Both the position numbers and the translations under genes were made by a program. A DNA stretch of 18,282 bases from Nitrososphaerales archaeon (GTDB lineage: Archaea; Thermoproteota; Nitrososphaeria; Conexivisphaerales; UBA164): assembly GCA_023256405.1 (NCBI GenBank), contig JAGDXK010000015.1:1-18282 (forward strand), written 5' to 3'. Below the pieces are notes generated by a model, which had not been told where the DNA came from, ran no database searches, and was given only the letters and a program-made list of their open reading frames with translations. Positions 6,961 through 14,882 of the stretch are shown in pieces; position 1 is the stretch's first letter, and each line of letters starts with the position of its first letter.

Positions 6961-7496
6961 GCGAGGTAAGAAAGCCCAGGGATCCGGTCACGGGCCACAT
7001 AAAGGCCCTTGCGAAGGGATTCAAGTACCTGATTGAGCCCAACAGGATGACTCTCGACTATCCGGCGGAAACGATGAAGCTGCCGCCGAACTACAGGGGG
7101 TTCTTTACTGTGGACGATGTTAAGTGCATAGGGTGCAGCATGTGCGAGATGGTCTGCCCGCCTGAGGCCATAACCATGGTCCCGAGGATAGTCGGTTCAG
7201 GAGGAAAGACTCTTCCTGCAGAATCAGCCCCGCAGGATCAGAAGGCCGCAAAGAGGACCAAGAGGCCCGTGGTTAACTGGGGCAAGTGCATATTCTGCTA
7301 CTTCTGCGTGGACGTCTGCCCGGTCGACGCTTTCAGGCCAACTGGGGTTCACGACGTCGCGTTCTACACTGACAGGGAGTACAGGCCCACGTACGAGGAG
7401 TACCTCAATCCTCCGGAGGATCCTTACAAGAGCTCGAAGAAGGTGGTTTCCAAGGCGGATAAGAAGAGAGGTGTCAGCTATGAGCCCGCTCCTTGA
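6957..7496 (+). CDS. nuoI: Complex I subunit I (NuoI, 2x[4Fe-4S])
   Basis: 179 residues, 8Fe ferredoxin-type subunit carrying clusters N6a and N6b and delivering electrons to N2. The two motifs are CIGCSMCEMVCP (C57, C60, C63, C67) and CIFCYFCVDVCP (C111, C114, C117, C121). The linker between them, about 74-108, is Ala/Lys-rich, and a Lys-rich tail of about 40 residues follows the NPPEDPY segment. Because NuoE, F and G are missing, this subunit is the likely entry point for electrons, as proposed for ancestral ferredoxin- or F420H2-linked complexes. A near-perfect ribosome site GAGGTGAT (6940-6947) precedes the ATG at 6957. Confidence 0.96.
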   Translation: MSEVRKPRDPVTGHIKALAKGFKYLIEPNRMTLDYPAETMKLPPNYRGFFTVDDVKCIGCSMCEMVCPPEAITMVPRIVGSGGKTLPAESAPQDQKAAKRTKRPVVNWGKCIFCYFCVDVCPVDAFRPTGVHDVAFYTDREYRPTYEEYLNPPEDPYKSSKKVVSKADKKRGVSYEPAP

Positions 7497-7992
7497 CCTC
7501 ATTGTAATTACGGTGGGAAGCCCTCTCCTGGACCTCTCGCTGCTTATACTGGCAGCCGCATCCATGGCATTTGCGTACCTAACCGTAACCTACAGATCTC
7601 TTGTTTACTCGTCCATATTCCTGGCCTTCGTAGGCCTTGCGAACGCCGCGTTCTTCATGATATTCGGATATCCGCTTCTTGCCTTCATCCAGCTGATCAT
7701 TTATGTGGGATCAGGAGTTCTGTTCATCATAATATCGATCAGCATGCTCAAGGAGCCAAAGCTGACCTTCAGGCCAAAGCTTTACTCCTGGCTGATAGCG
7801 GTGTTCGTGGCAGTCCTGCTGGCAGGGGTCATTCTAGGCGTTGGACCTGGGCCAGCGTATATGACGTATCTTGGTGTGATCCCGGCAATCCATTACATAA
7901 TCGAGTACTGGTTCTCGCTGCTGCTGCTGGTCCTGGCCCTCTCAGTGGCCCTTGTTGTTTCCATAGCCATATCAAGAGGTGAGGAGGAGTGA
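7480..7992 (+). CDS. nuoJ: Complex I subunit J (NuoJ)
   Basis: 170 residues from ATG 7480, with about five membrane helices. The start choice matters: an in-frame GTG at 7471 is itself part of a GAGGTG ribosome site (7468-7473) that sits six bases before the ATG, so the ATG is the real start. The conserved third-helix segment reads YPLLAFIQLIIYVGSGVLFI, matching the bacterial (L)GA.Q.LVYVGAI.VLF pattern that bends between open and closed states in complex I. The protein ends with a charged RGEEE. It overlaps the nuoI end by 17 bases and shares GTGA with the nuoK start. Confidence 0.92.
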   Translation: MSPLLDLIVITVGSPLLDLSLLILAAASMAFAYLTVTYRSLVYSSIFLAFVGLANAAFFMIFGYPLLAFIQLIIYVGSGVLFIIISISMLKEPKLTFRPKLYSWLIAVFVAVLLAGVILGVGPGPAYMTYLGVIPAIHYIIEYWFSLLLLVLALSVALVVSIAISRGEEE

Positions 7993-8309
7993 TCGTAGGG
8001 TTACTGTTCATTGCGCTGGCAGCAGTTGTTCTAATAGGGATCGGAGTGTGGGGGCTTGTCTACAACAGGAACCTGGTGAAGATGCTTCTGTCCCTGGAGG
8101 TCTCATTTAACGGGATTACGCTTCTTGTGCTTTACCTGGCCTCCACAGTAGGCCTGATCCCAGTGGTAAGGCTTGGGGCCTACATAGTTTTTCTCGGGAT
8201 AGCTCTGGCTATAGGGGAGATCTCGATCATAGTGAGCGTGATACTCTATATGTTTAAGGAGAAAATGCTTGAGGAGATCTCTCAGGAGGAGGTGAGGACA
8301 GAGGAATGA
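7989..8309 (+). CDS. nuoK: Complex I subunit K (NuoK)
   Basis: 106 residues, three membrane helices, homologous to MrpC. NuoK helps carry the water/charge path along the membrane arm. The two essential membrane glutamates are present: E37 in LSLEVSFNG and E77 in LAIGEISII. After helix three there is a very acidic tail (EKMLEEISQEEVRTEE). The start is GTG, overlapping the nuoJ stop (GTGA), preceded by a strong ribosome site GAGGTGAG around 7976-7983. The tail's sequence also supplies the GGAGGTGAGG ribosome site of the next gene. Confidence 0.94.
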   Translation: MIVGLLFIALAAVVLIGIGVWGLVYNRNLVKMLLSLEVSFNGITLLVLYLASTVGLIPVVRLGAYIVFLGIALAIGEISIIVSVILYMFKEKMLEEISQEEVRTEE

Positions 8310-9808
8310 TGATCGGACCGCTTCTGACGTATTCGCTGGCCGTTCCATATATAGCTGGTTTTATACAGCTGCTGCTCAACAGGAGGGCATCGGGAAGGGC
8401 ACACGCCGTTCTGAGCTCGCTTTCCCTTCTTGTGCCAGCGCTGGCATCCGTGATCGCTTTCGCACTCTATGGCCCATACTCATCTTATGAGCTTCCGGTT
8501 TACACGCTGGGATACTTTATGATCTTCGTCGATGGGCTTAACTGGCCCGTGGTCGCAGGAATAGCGCTGGTAACCGTGCTGATAGCTGTATACTCATATC
8601 CATACATGAAGGAGAGGTTCCAAGAGCTGGGCTCTGAGGACTGGGGAATATACTACTTCCTGTACGTCTACTTCTCAGCATCGCTGCTCGGAATCGTTCT
8701 GTCCAACAACTTCATACTGTTCTACCTTTTCCTCGAGGTATCCCTGATAACGTCCTTCCTGTTGATAGCGCTCTACGGCTACGGCAATCGGCAGAGGATA
8801 TCCATAATATACCTCATATGGACCCACCTTGGAGGTTTCCTCTTCCTGGTTGGGGCATTCATCTATGGCCTGACCCTTGGCACCTTCAACTTCTATCCTC
8901 AGCCAATGCCTGAGACGTTCCTGCTTGCAAGGCTTGGCTCCCTAGCGGCAATAGTTGCCGCGCTGATAATGCTGGGAATGTTCGTAAAGATGGCGGTCTT
9001 TGGGGTTCACATGTGGCTCCCGTACGCTCACGCCGAGGCTCCCACGCCAATCTCAGCGCTGCTCTCTCCGGTGATGATCGGGATTGGAGGCTACGCGATA
9101 ATAAGGATAACGTATCTGCTCTTCAGGCCCCTTATGTTCAGGGCTCAGCTTGTCCTTCTGGCCCTTAGCATAGTAACCATAATATACGGAGGCCTTATGG
9201 CTCTCAAGGAAAGCGACTTCAAGAGGCTTCTTGCCTACTCGAGCATAGCTCAGATGGGATACATGCTGATGGGCATAGCAACGCTGTCACCAATAGGAAT
9301 CCTCGGGGCGCTCCTGCAGTTCTTTGCCCATGCCGTGGGGAAGTCGATACTTTTCACCTCTGCGGGAGTTCTTATAGCGAAGAACGGGAACCTGAGGGAC
9401 ATAAACAAAATGGGCGGGCTCGCTAGAAGCATGCCGTATACTTCATCTCTCGCCCTCCTCGGCTTCATGGACATATCTGGCCTGCCCCCAACCATAGGAT
9501 TCTTCAGCAAGCTGCTGATACTTATAGCTGTTGGAGTGGAGCTGGTAAAGCTTGGCCTTCCGGGGCTGATCCTTCTGGCATTGGTGCTTCTCGGGTTCGG
9601 CCTTACGCCGGCATACGCGTTCCTGGCAATGAAGAGGATATTCTTTGGCCCACCAAGGATGAAGGCTGTAGAAGGGGACCTCGTAATGCTCCTGCCAATG
9701 GTGCTTATCGCGGTGGTCGGGATACTCACCTTTGCGTTTCCCGCATCAATAATAAACCCGGTGTCCGGGTTTCTTCATGCTATGACGCTTATTGGTGAGG
9801 TGGTCTAA
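8306..9808 (+). CDS. nuoM: Complex I antiporter-like subunit M (NuoM/MrpD type)
   Basis: 500 residues, about 14 membrane helices, proton-pumping antiporter-like subunit. By size and lack of a C-terminal lateral helix it is the NuoM equivalent. Key residues: E144 in helix 5 (LFLEVSLITSFLLI) and K228 in helix 7 (FVKMAVFGVHMWLPYAHAEAPT). Two positions differ from bacterial NuoM: the helix-8 Lys (K265 in E. coli) aligns with G259 in SPVMIGIGGY, and the helix-12 Glu (E407) aligns with K402 in GLPPTIGFFSK, as in NuoL, NuoN and MrpD. It precedes nuoL here, reversing the usual K-L-M-N order. The start is ATGATG; the first ATG overlaps the nuoK stop. Confidence 0.88.
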   Translation: MMIGPLLTYSLAVPYIAGFIQLLLNRRASGRAHAVLSSLSLLVPALASVIAFALYGPYSSYELPVYTLGYFMIFVDGLNWPVVAGIALVTVLIAVYSYPYMKERFQELGSEDWGIYYFLYVYFSASLLGIVLSNNFILFYLFLEVSLITSFLLIALYGYGNRQRISIIYLIWTHLGGFLFLVGAFIYGLTLGTFNFYPQPMPETFLLARLGSLAAIVAALIMLGMFVKMAVFGVHMWLPYAHAEAPTPISALLSPVMIGIGGYAIIRITYLLFRPLMFRAQLVLLALSIVTIIYGGLMALKESDFKRLLAYSSIAQMGYMLMGIATLSPIGILGALLQFFAHAVGKSILFTSAGVLIAKNGNLRDINKMGGLARSMPYTSSLALLGFMDISGLPPTIGFFSKLLILIAVGVELVKLGLPGLILLALVLLGFGLTPAYAFLAMKRIFFGPPRMKAVEGDLVMLLPMVLIAVVGILTFAFPASIINPVSGFLHAMTLIGEVV

Positions 9809-9809
9809 G

Positions 9810-11810
9810 ATGATCGAATACGTTCTGTTTTTGATCTGGGGTCTTCCAATGCTCGCAGCTGGCCTTGGCCTGCTGCTCAGGAGAGAGGCTCCATTTATAT
9901 CCATAGCCACGATTGCGATCTCTTTCTTAATCTCCGCATCAGCCCCGTTCTTGGTTCACGTGCCCTATGTGGTATCATACCCGTGGTTCACGCTGCTTGG
10001 AAGGACCGTGAGGTTCGGGATGCTGATCGATGGCCTGTCGGTGGTAATGGGATCTGTGGTGGCGTTTGTGTCCCTGCTGATAGCCATATACAGCTACAGA
10101 TACATGTACGGTGACTGGGGACATACCAGGTACTGGTACTTCTTCTCTTTCTTCGTGGGTTCGATGCTTCTGCTGGTCTACGCCAGCAACCTTATAGTGC
10201 TGCTTGTCGGGTGGGAGGGGACAACGCTAGCTTCATACGCGCTGATAGGCCACTGGTATACGGATGAGGATGAGGAGAGATGGGTAGGGGATAAGGGAAG
10301 GTACGCACTGGGAGTCCCTATGTGGTTCACCCCAAGCCAGTCAGGGGTAAGGGCAATGGTCGTCACGAGCTTTGGCGACATAGGCTTCATAACTGCGATA
10401 GGAATGCTGTACAAGGTATCAGGAACCATAAGCATACTTGGAATAGAGAGCAGAATATCCGAGATCATCATAGCGCTTAACAGGGACGGACTGCTGCTCC
10501 CATTCCTGATAGCTTTCACAATGGGCGCCTTTGCCAAGTCAGCCCAGTTCCCGTTCCACGAATGGCTCGTCACGGCGATGACTGGTCCATCAAGCATAAG
10601 CGCCCTGATACACGCTGCCACGATGGTCAACGCTGGAGTTTACTTCCTGCTGCGCTTTGCGCCCATGCTTCTGGAGGGCGCATCATCGGTAGGGCTCTAC
10701 TATACGCTGAGCGCCTTCTTTACATACACGCTGGTAATAGGCGCCATAACTGCCTTCATGCTTGCGAGCATGGCCGTTGCGTCGAATGAGCTTAAGCTCA
10801 TCCTAGCCTATTCAACTGCGTCCCAGATAGGATACATGTTCATGGGGATAGGCGCAGCGTACTTCCTTGCAACGCCAACAGTGGCGCTGTTTGCATCTCT
10901 GTCTCACTTCATAAGTCAGGCCCTGTTCAAGGCGGCGATGTTCATGGCTGCGGGGGCTCTGATAGAGGAGTTCTCTTCAAGATACATAAAGGACATGGCA
11001 AACGCCTACTCAAGGATGAAGCTTACAGCGATCGCGTTTCTGCTTGCATCGCTGTCCCTCGCCGGGATACCTCCATTTTCCGGGTTCTGGGACAAGGACC
11101 TCATACTTGAGAGCGCCCTGATGTCAGGCAACCTCATCGCGTACGTTCTGGGCGCCGCAGGCGCATTCCTAACCGCCTTCTACATTTTCAGGGCATTTAC
11201 AATAGTTTTCATAAACAGGGGCGATGAAAAGCTAAGGGAGAAGGAGGTCAGGGAGGCGCATCCAGTTATGCTCTGGCCATACTTCACCCTCGGGCTGCTT
11301 TCGCTCCTGTTCGGCGTCTTCTGGTATTACCCCAGCGGGGGGCTGTCGCAGATGATCTACAGCTTCGTTTACACAAGGTCCACGGTTAAACTTCCAACGG
11401 CTCCAATAACCTTCAGTCCATCTGACGTTGCAATCTCGGTCACAGTATCACTGCTTGGCCTGCTGAGCGCATTTTACATATACAGGAGCAGAAGGGAAGT
11501 TAACCTCAGAAGCTCAGCGCTGAGGAAGCTGAGGGACTTCCTGTATGACAGATGGTATATAAACTCAGTATACTACAGGGCCTTCATATACTCGCTGAAC
11601 GGCTTCGCCTCCTACCTGATGAAGCACGTTGAGTTTGGCTCTTTCGACAGGTTCTACCACGTAATAATCCCCAGGTTTGTGCTCGGGGCGGGAGAAAGGC
11701 TGAGAAGGTTCCAGCAGGGGGACATTGGAAAGTACCTGCTCGTTCTTCTTGCAGGCGCCCTTGTCCTTCTTGTTATAGGTTTTGTGATGGTGGTGTTGAT
11801 GTATGGTTGA
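9810..11810 (+). CDS. nuoL: Complex I antiporter-like subunit L (NuoL)
   Basis: 666 residues from ATG 9810, chosen because GAGGTG (9797-9802) lies seven bases before it; an in-frame TTG at 9792 is not convincing. NuoL is the distal proton pump with the long lateral helix that clamps the membrane arm. Key residues are all present: E136 (GWEGTTLASY), K243 (GAFAKSAQFPFHEWL), H268 (SALIHAATMVNAGVY) and K429 in helix 12 (PPFSGFWDKDLIL). After helix 5 there is a hydrophilic insertion, about 151-178 (TDEDEERWVGDK...FTPSQSG), longer than in bacteria as I recall them. The C-terminal 170 residues, with RRFQQGDIGKYLLVLL, match the lateral-helix end. It overlaps nuoN by eight bases. Confidence 0.95.
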   Translation: MIEYVLFLIWGLPMLAAGLGLLLRREAPFISIATIAISFLISASAPFLVHVPYVVSYPWFTLLGRTVRFGMLIDGLSVVMGSVVAFVSLLIAIYSYRYMYGDWGHTRYWYFFSFFVGSMLLLVYASNLIVLLVGWEGTTLASYALIGHWYTDEDEERWVGDKGRYALGVPMWFTPSQSGVRAMVVTSFGDIGFITAIGMLYKVSGTISILGIESRISEIIIALNRDGLLLPFLIAFTMGAFAKSAQFPFHEWLVTAMTGPSSISALIHAATMVNAGVYFLLRFAPMLLEGASSVGLYYTLSAFFTYTLVIGAITAFMLASMAVASNELKLILAYSTASQIGYMFMGIGAAYFLATPTVALFASLSHFISQALFKAAMFMAAGALIEEFSSRYIKDMANAYSRMKLTAIAFLLASLSLAGIPPFSGFWDKDLILESALMSGNLIAYVLGAAGAFLTAFYIFRAFTIVFINRGDEKLREKEVREAHPVMLWPYFTLGLLSLLFGVFWYYPSGGLSQMIYSFVYTRSTVKLPTAPITFSPSDVAISVTVSLLGLLSAFYIYRSRREVNLRSSALRKLRDFLYDRWYINSVYYRAFIYSLNGFASYLMKHVEFGSFDRFYHVIIPRFVLGAGERLRRFQQGDIGKYLLVLLAGALVLLVIGFVMVVLMYG

Positions 11811-13161
11811 GCCGATTTTAATCATAATAGGCGCGCTTGTTGTCGTTTCATTAGGAGCACCGTTCCTCGGCAAAAGGGCCTCTGCATACTGCGCTCCGAT
11901 GGCGTTTACGCTCATACTGGCATACACGTTGTACGCGCTGATAGCAATGCACGGCCTGGGCAGGATAAAGGGAATTGCTCCTAACGAGCTATCGTACGTG
12001 GTTCTTCTGGTGAGCCTTCTTGCAGGCGCCCTCATTTCCTTCAGCGTTAACAGGATCGGCAGGGGATCAGGAATAGCAGTTTCCCTGATAAGCTCTGGCA
12101 CGCTTGCAAACTTTGTTCTGAGCTCGACGCTCAACCCATTCTACATAATCTCTGCGTGGGGCCTTCTTTCGGTTTCCAGCTACGGCATGGCAGCTATACC
12201 GAAGGACAGGGTCTCCCTCGGGAACTCCCTCAAGTACGCGTTCATGGGAGGCCTTTCGTTTCAGCTGCTTCTCCTGGGCTTCGTCCTGTACTACTCGTTC
12301 CTTGGCATAACCCCAGGGCTCCCGATGGTTATAGGCGCAGCGCTGCTTGTAGCAGCCGTTGGTTTCAAGATAGGGATAGTGCCGTTCCACATGTGGCTCC
12401 CTGATGTCTACGGGACCTCGGATCCTGTGGCGGTTTCGGTCCTATCGTCGATGATGAAGCTGGGACCAATAGTGCTTCTCGTTAACCTGTTCATGACGGG
12501 GGCTGAGCTGCTGGAGCCCGCACAGAGAAACGCGATTCTGGCGTTTCTGATGATCCTTTCGCTCATAACCATGACGTGGGGAAACGTAACAGCAGCGGTT
12601 CAGAGGGATGTCCAGAGGATGCTGGCGTACAGCAGCATTTCGCACGTAGGGTTCATGCTCATGGCCATAACGACGATCATCGCATCGTACATCTACTCAG
12701 TATCCCCGTACCTTGCCTACATGGCCCTCTTCGTGTACCTCTTCTCCTACTCAATATCCAAGGCTGGAGCATTCAGCTACATGAAGGCCTTCAGCGTAAG
12801 AACGTACGATGCGATAAAGGGAGCTGGCAGAGCCTATGGCGACGTATCCGGGATGTTCTCGGTCTCCCTGCTGAACCTGCTAGGCCTGCCGCCTCTTCTT
12901 GGGTTCTGGGCGAAGCTGTTCGTGTTCATGGCTGCCGCAAACCCAAAAATAACGCCGTTCTTCGTGGGGCAGGTGCCCTGGTACACGCTAGTGGGCATCA
13001 TAAACAGCGTGATCTCGGCTTTCTACTACGTTAGGGTGCTGCAGAGCCTCTACTCAGCAAGCCAGCCTTCAGCTTCCTTCCAGGGACTCAGGACAACGAT
13101 AATTGCGTCCTCCGCTATACTGATCCTTGGAGGAGTGCTTCTGCCGCTCATCTTTCTTTGA
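11803..13161 (+). CDS. nuoN: Complex I antiporter-like subunit N (NuoN)
   Basis: 452 residues, last gene of the operon. NuoN is the proximal antiporter-like subunit. Seen: K189 in VGFKIGIVPFHMWLPDVYG (helix 7), K219 in SSMMKLGP (helix 8) and K371 in GLPPLLGFWAKLF (helix 12). The helix-5 Glu of bacterial NuoN (E133 in E. coli, in ELLSLPL) aligns with G120 in AWGLLSVSSYGMAA, so one charge of the channel is missing. It is shorter than E. coli NuoN (about 485), mainly at the N-terminus. The 3' end overlaps the convergent XTP/dITP diphosphatase gene by 14 bases, leaving no space for a terminator between them. Confidence 0.92.
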   Translation: MVEPILIIIGALVVVSLGAPFLGKRASAYCAPMAFTLILAYTLYALIAMHGLGRIKGIAPNELSYVVLLVSLLAGALISFSVNRIGRGSGIAVSLISSGTLANFVLSSTLNPFYIISAWGLLSVSSYGMAAIPKDRVSLGNSLKYAFMGGLSFQLLLLGFVLYYSFLGITPGLPMVIGAALLVAAVGFKIGIVPFHMWLPDVYGTSDPVAVSVLSSMMKLGPIVLLVNLFMTGAELLEPAQRNAILAFLMILSLITMTWGNVTAAVQRDVQRMLAYSSISHVGFMLMAITTIIASYIYSVSPYLAYMALFVYLFSYSISKAGAFSYMKAFSVRTYDAIKGAGRAYGDVSGMFSVSLLNLLGLPPLLGFWAKLFVFMAAANPKITPFFVGQVPWYTLVGIINSVISAFYYVRVLQSLYSASQPSASFQGLRTTIIASSAILILGGVLLPLIFL

Positions 13162-13732
13162 ACTTTTCATAGTAGTTCTTTAGAAAGGCGGCCATCTGCC
13201 TGAAGGCCCCGGCCCTGTGAGATATTTTGCTCTTGAGGCTTAGATCCATCTCAGCGTAAGTGCTGGTATAGCCGTTCGGGATGAACACGGGGTCAAACCC
13301 GAAGCCAGAGCTCCCGCGAGGCTGAAGCGAGATTGTGCCGTCGACCCTGTGCGTGAAAAGGTATAGCCTTCCATCTATGTGAAGGGTTACAGCCGAGAGG
13401 AAGTAGGCGTCCCTCTCCTTAACGCCTTCAAGAAGCTTCAGGAGTCCGCCTATTCCTATGGTTTTGAGTGCATACGCGGTGTATGGACCCGGAAAGCCGT
13501 TGAGCAGTTTGACGAAAAGGCCATCGTCCTCCACGACGAACGGCTCCCTGAGCCTTCTGCTGGCGTGCCTCGCTGCATAGAGTGAGATGTTCTCAACCCT
13601 GTTATCCTGTATTTCCAGCTTTTCAACCCGCTGCCTGGGGGGAACGAGCGAGATCCCGGTCTCTTTAAGGGCCTCATTCGCCTCGGCCATTTTGTTCGCG
13701 TTTCCCGTCAGAAAGACGAGCTCCACGACCAT
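13148..13732 (-). CDS. rdgB: XTP/dITP diphosphatase (RdgB/HAM1 family)
   Basis: 194 residues, the usual length. It hydrolyses ITP, dITP and XTP to the monophosphate plus pyrophosphate, keeping deaminated purines out of nucleic acids. Signatures: FLTGNANK at 7-14 (phosphate contact), VVEDDGLFV at 66-74 (metal-binding acids), NGFPGPYTAY at 78-87, GFGFDPVFIP at 143-152 (base pocket) and KSKISHRAGAF at 167-177 (SHR triplet). The ATG at 13732 has no ribosome site; an AT box about 25 bases upstream suggests leaderless translation. It follows the secreted-protein gene on the same strand after 68 bases, with a T-rich tract between them, so it is probably transcribed alone. Confidence 0.95.
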   Translation of the reverse strand: MVVELVFLTGNANKMAEANEALKETGISLVPPRQRVEKLEIQDNRVENISLYAARHASRRLREPFVVEDDGLFVKLLNGFPGPYTAYALKTIGIGGLLKLLEGVKERDAYFLSAVTLHIDGRLYLFTHRVDGTISLQPRGSSGFGFDPVFIPNGYTSTYAEMDLSLKSKISHRAGAFRQMAAFLKNYYEKFKER

Positions 13733-13751
13733 AATAATCTGAATATAAATT

Positions 13752-13762
13752 TATTAAAATTA
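13752..13762 (-). promoter_or_regulatory. Probable TATA box of rdgB
   Basis: Minus strand TAATTTTAATA, centred about 25 bases before the ATG, matching the spacing at other transcription units in this window. A TTTATATT closer to the gene (13744-13751) is too near the ATG to be the box unless the message starts inside the gene. Confidence 0.45.
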
Positions 13763-13776
13763 AAGCAGCTTAAGGC

Positions 13777-13788
13777 AAAAATAAAAAG
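13777..13788 (-). terminator. T-rich terminator after the secreted-protein gene
   Basis: The minus strand reads CTTTTTATTTTT, starting about 13 bases after the stop codon of the upstream gene. T-rich tracts without a hairpin are typical archaeal terminators. It would separate this gene from rdgB. Confidence 0.5.
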
Positions 13789-13800
13789 TATCGGACTGGC

Positions 13801-14739
13801 TTAGAGCCTTCTTTTGATGAGAAACGCAGAGGCTCCGGCCGCAACCACTATGAAAACTACAGCAACATAAACTACAACGTAGGATGGATACGTGGAGGGG
13901 GCTCTGGAAACGATGAGCTGATTGCCCTGGGCAACGGCATAGCCCTGAACGCTTATCGTGTAAGTTGGGTCCGAAACTATCCTGAAGGAGTAGGTTCTGC
14001 CGTTAATCGTGAGGCTCTCAGAGTAAAGCGTCTGGGAGGAAAGGGTCTTGGTAAAGATGGTCGAGTTGGTTGCGGAGTTGTAGGTCCTGTTCCACTGGCT
14101 AAGAGGCTGATTGAACTCCGAGAAGTTTATTGTTGAAAGCTGAGGAACCTCAAACCCCCATTCCCCCAGGTCCAGCACGTCCATCAGGTCCTCGCCAAAG
14201 AAGTTGATGTCCTCCAGCTGCCCGTTTTCATCCACAAACAGGTGCTTCTCAATCTTGAAGTCCTTCCAGGAAAAGTTCCCTACTATCTGAGATCCGTTCC
14301 TTGTGAACACGCCGCTCAGCCAGAGGATCAGGGTTGACTTCTTTATGTAGATGGCTGCGGTCTCGTTGGCCTGGAAGCTCTTGCTAAGTATCACGCTTGC
14401 GTTTATGAGCGAAATGTTAGCGCTTGGATCGTTCTCGCCCTGCGAGTTCCCTCCCTGTGCCTGAATTGCCTCCTGAATGCTCTGGAAGATGTCGCTCCCC
14501 TTAGGTATGTTCATCACGCTGAAAGTATAGCTGAAGGACGTGCCGTTCAGAGCCCTTGAGATGAAGCTGCCGTTGGGATAGGTGAAAACGGCGTAGACCG
14601 AGTCGTTTATTATGAGCTCGGCCATGTTCTGTGTAGGGTACGCCATGACCGTGGCGCTTGCCGCGTTGGCCGGAATCGCAGGATAAACTAGGAAGCCCAG
14701 AAATAGGGGCATCAGAGCGAGCACCTTTAGATCTGTCAT
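13801..14739 (-). CDS. Secreted, membrane-anchored, sequon-rich protein of unknown function
   Basis: 312 residues from ATG 14739; I do not recognise the family. The frame stays open 45 codons further upstream, but the chosen ATG begins a clear signal peptide (MTDLKVLALMPLFLGFLVYP, likely cut after PANA at 26) and a TATA box (CCTTATATCC) lies at the right distance for a leaderless start. Residues 27-284 are predicted extracellular and carry eleven N-glycosylation sequons (N45, 56, 65, 108, 113, 125, 148, 155, 205, 217, 225). A single helix at about 285-307 followed by KRRL anchors the C-terminus, so the topology is type I. An acidic, aromatic stretch at 169-197 (DENGQLEDINFFGEDLMDVL) stands out. 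There are no cysteines, repeats or catalytic motifs that I can identify. It could be an envelope or sensing protein. Confidence 0.8.
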   Translation of the reverse strand: MTDLKVLALMPLFLGFLVYPAIPANAASATVMAYPTQNMAELIINDSVYAVFTYPNGSFISRALNGTSFSYTFSVMNIPKGSDIFQSIQEAIQAQGGNSQGENDPSANISLINASVILSKSFQANETAAIYIKKSTLILWLSGVFTRNGSQIVGNFSWKDFKIEKHLFVDENGQLEDINFFGEDLMDVLDLGEWGFEVPQLSTINFSEFNQPLSQWNRTYNSATNSTIFTKTLSSQTLYSESLTINGRTYSFRIVSDPTYTISVQGYAVAQGNQLIVSRAPSTYPSYVVVYVAVVFIVVAAGASAFLIKRRL

Positions 14740-14762
14740 CGTTCTACGGATGATAGTTCTGA

Positions 14763-14772
14763 GGATATAAGG
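14763..14772 (-). promoter_or_regulatory. TATA box of the secreted-protein gene
   Basis: The minus strand reads CCTTATATCC, centred about 28 bases before ATG 14739. It is the clearest TATA match in the window and supports the short form of the gene. Confidence 0.65.
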
Positions 14773-14807
14773 AACGCTGTGAAACTTCTGGAAACGGCAT
14801 CCCCTGG

Positions 14808-14832
14808 GGCTTAGCGCGCGATGCGGTAAGCC
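14808..14832 (+). other. GC-rich hairpin in the 14740-14951 intergenic region
   Basis: GGCTTA-G-CGC-GCGAT-GCG-G-TAAGCC: a six-base stem, one G-G mismatch, a three-base stem and a five-base loop. It lies between the two predicted promoters, outside both predicted leaderless transcripts. A CCCCTGGGG palindrome adjoins it (14801-14809). Its role is unknown. Confidence 0.4.
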
Positions 14833-14882
14833 AGTCGTGCTCTCAAATCGGACCCGGTGGCAATTTCTGTTCAAAATTTAGA

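Noticed and set aside
7471..7479. GTG start for nuoJ three codons upstream
   Set aside because: This GTG is part of the GAGGTG ribosome site used by the ATG at 7480.
9792..9809. TTG start for nuoL six codons upstream
   Set aside because: A GAGGTG ribosome site lies within this stretch and is correctly spaced for the ATG at 9810.
11565..12134. 189-residue minus-strand open frame across nuoL/nuoN
   Set aside because: Opposes two clear membrane-subunit genes within an operon and has no recognisable motifs.
14745..14765. C/D-box-like ATGATA...CTGA
   Set aside because: The boxes are only three bases apart, leaving no room for a guide sequence, and the C box is imperfect.
14796..14870. Possible tRNA or tRNA fragment in the GC-rich intergenic stretch
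   Set aside because: TCAAATC resembles a T-loop but has no pairing T-stem, and no acceptor or anticodon stem could be formed on either strand.
14740..14874. 45-codon upstream extension of the secreted-protein gene
   Set aside because: It would bury the signal peptide and the TATA box inside the coding region, and its residues look like translated non-coding DNA.
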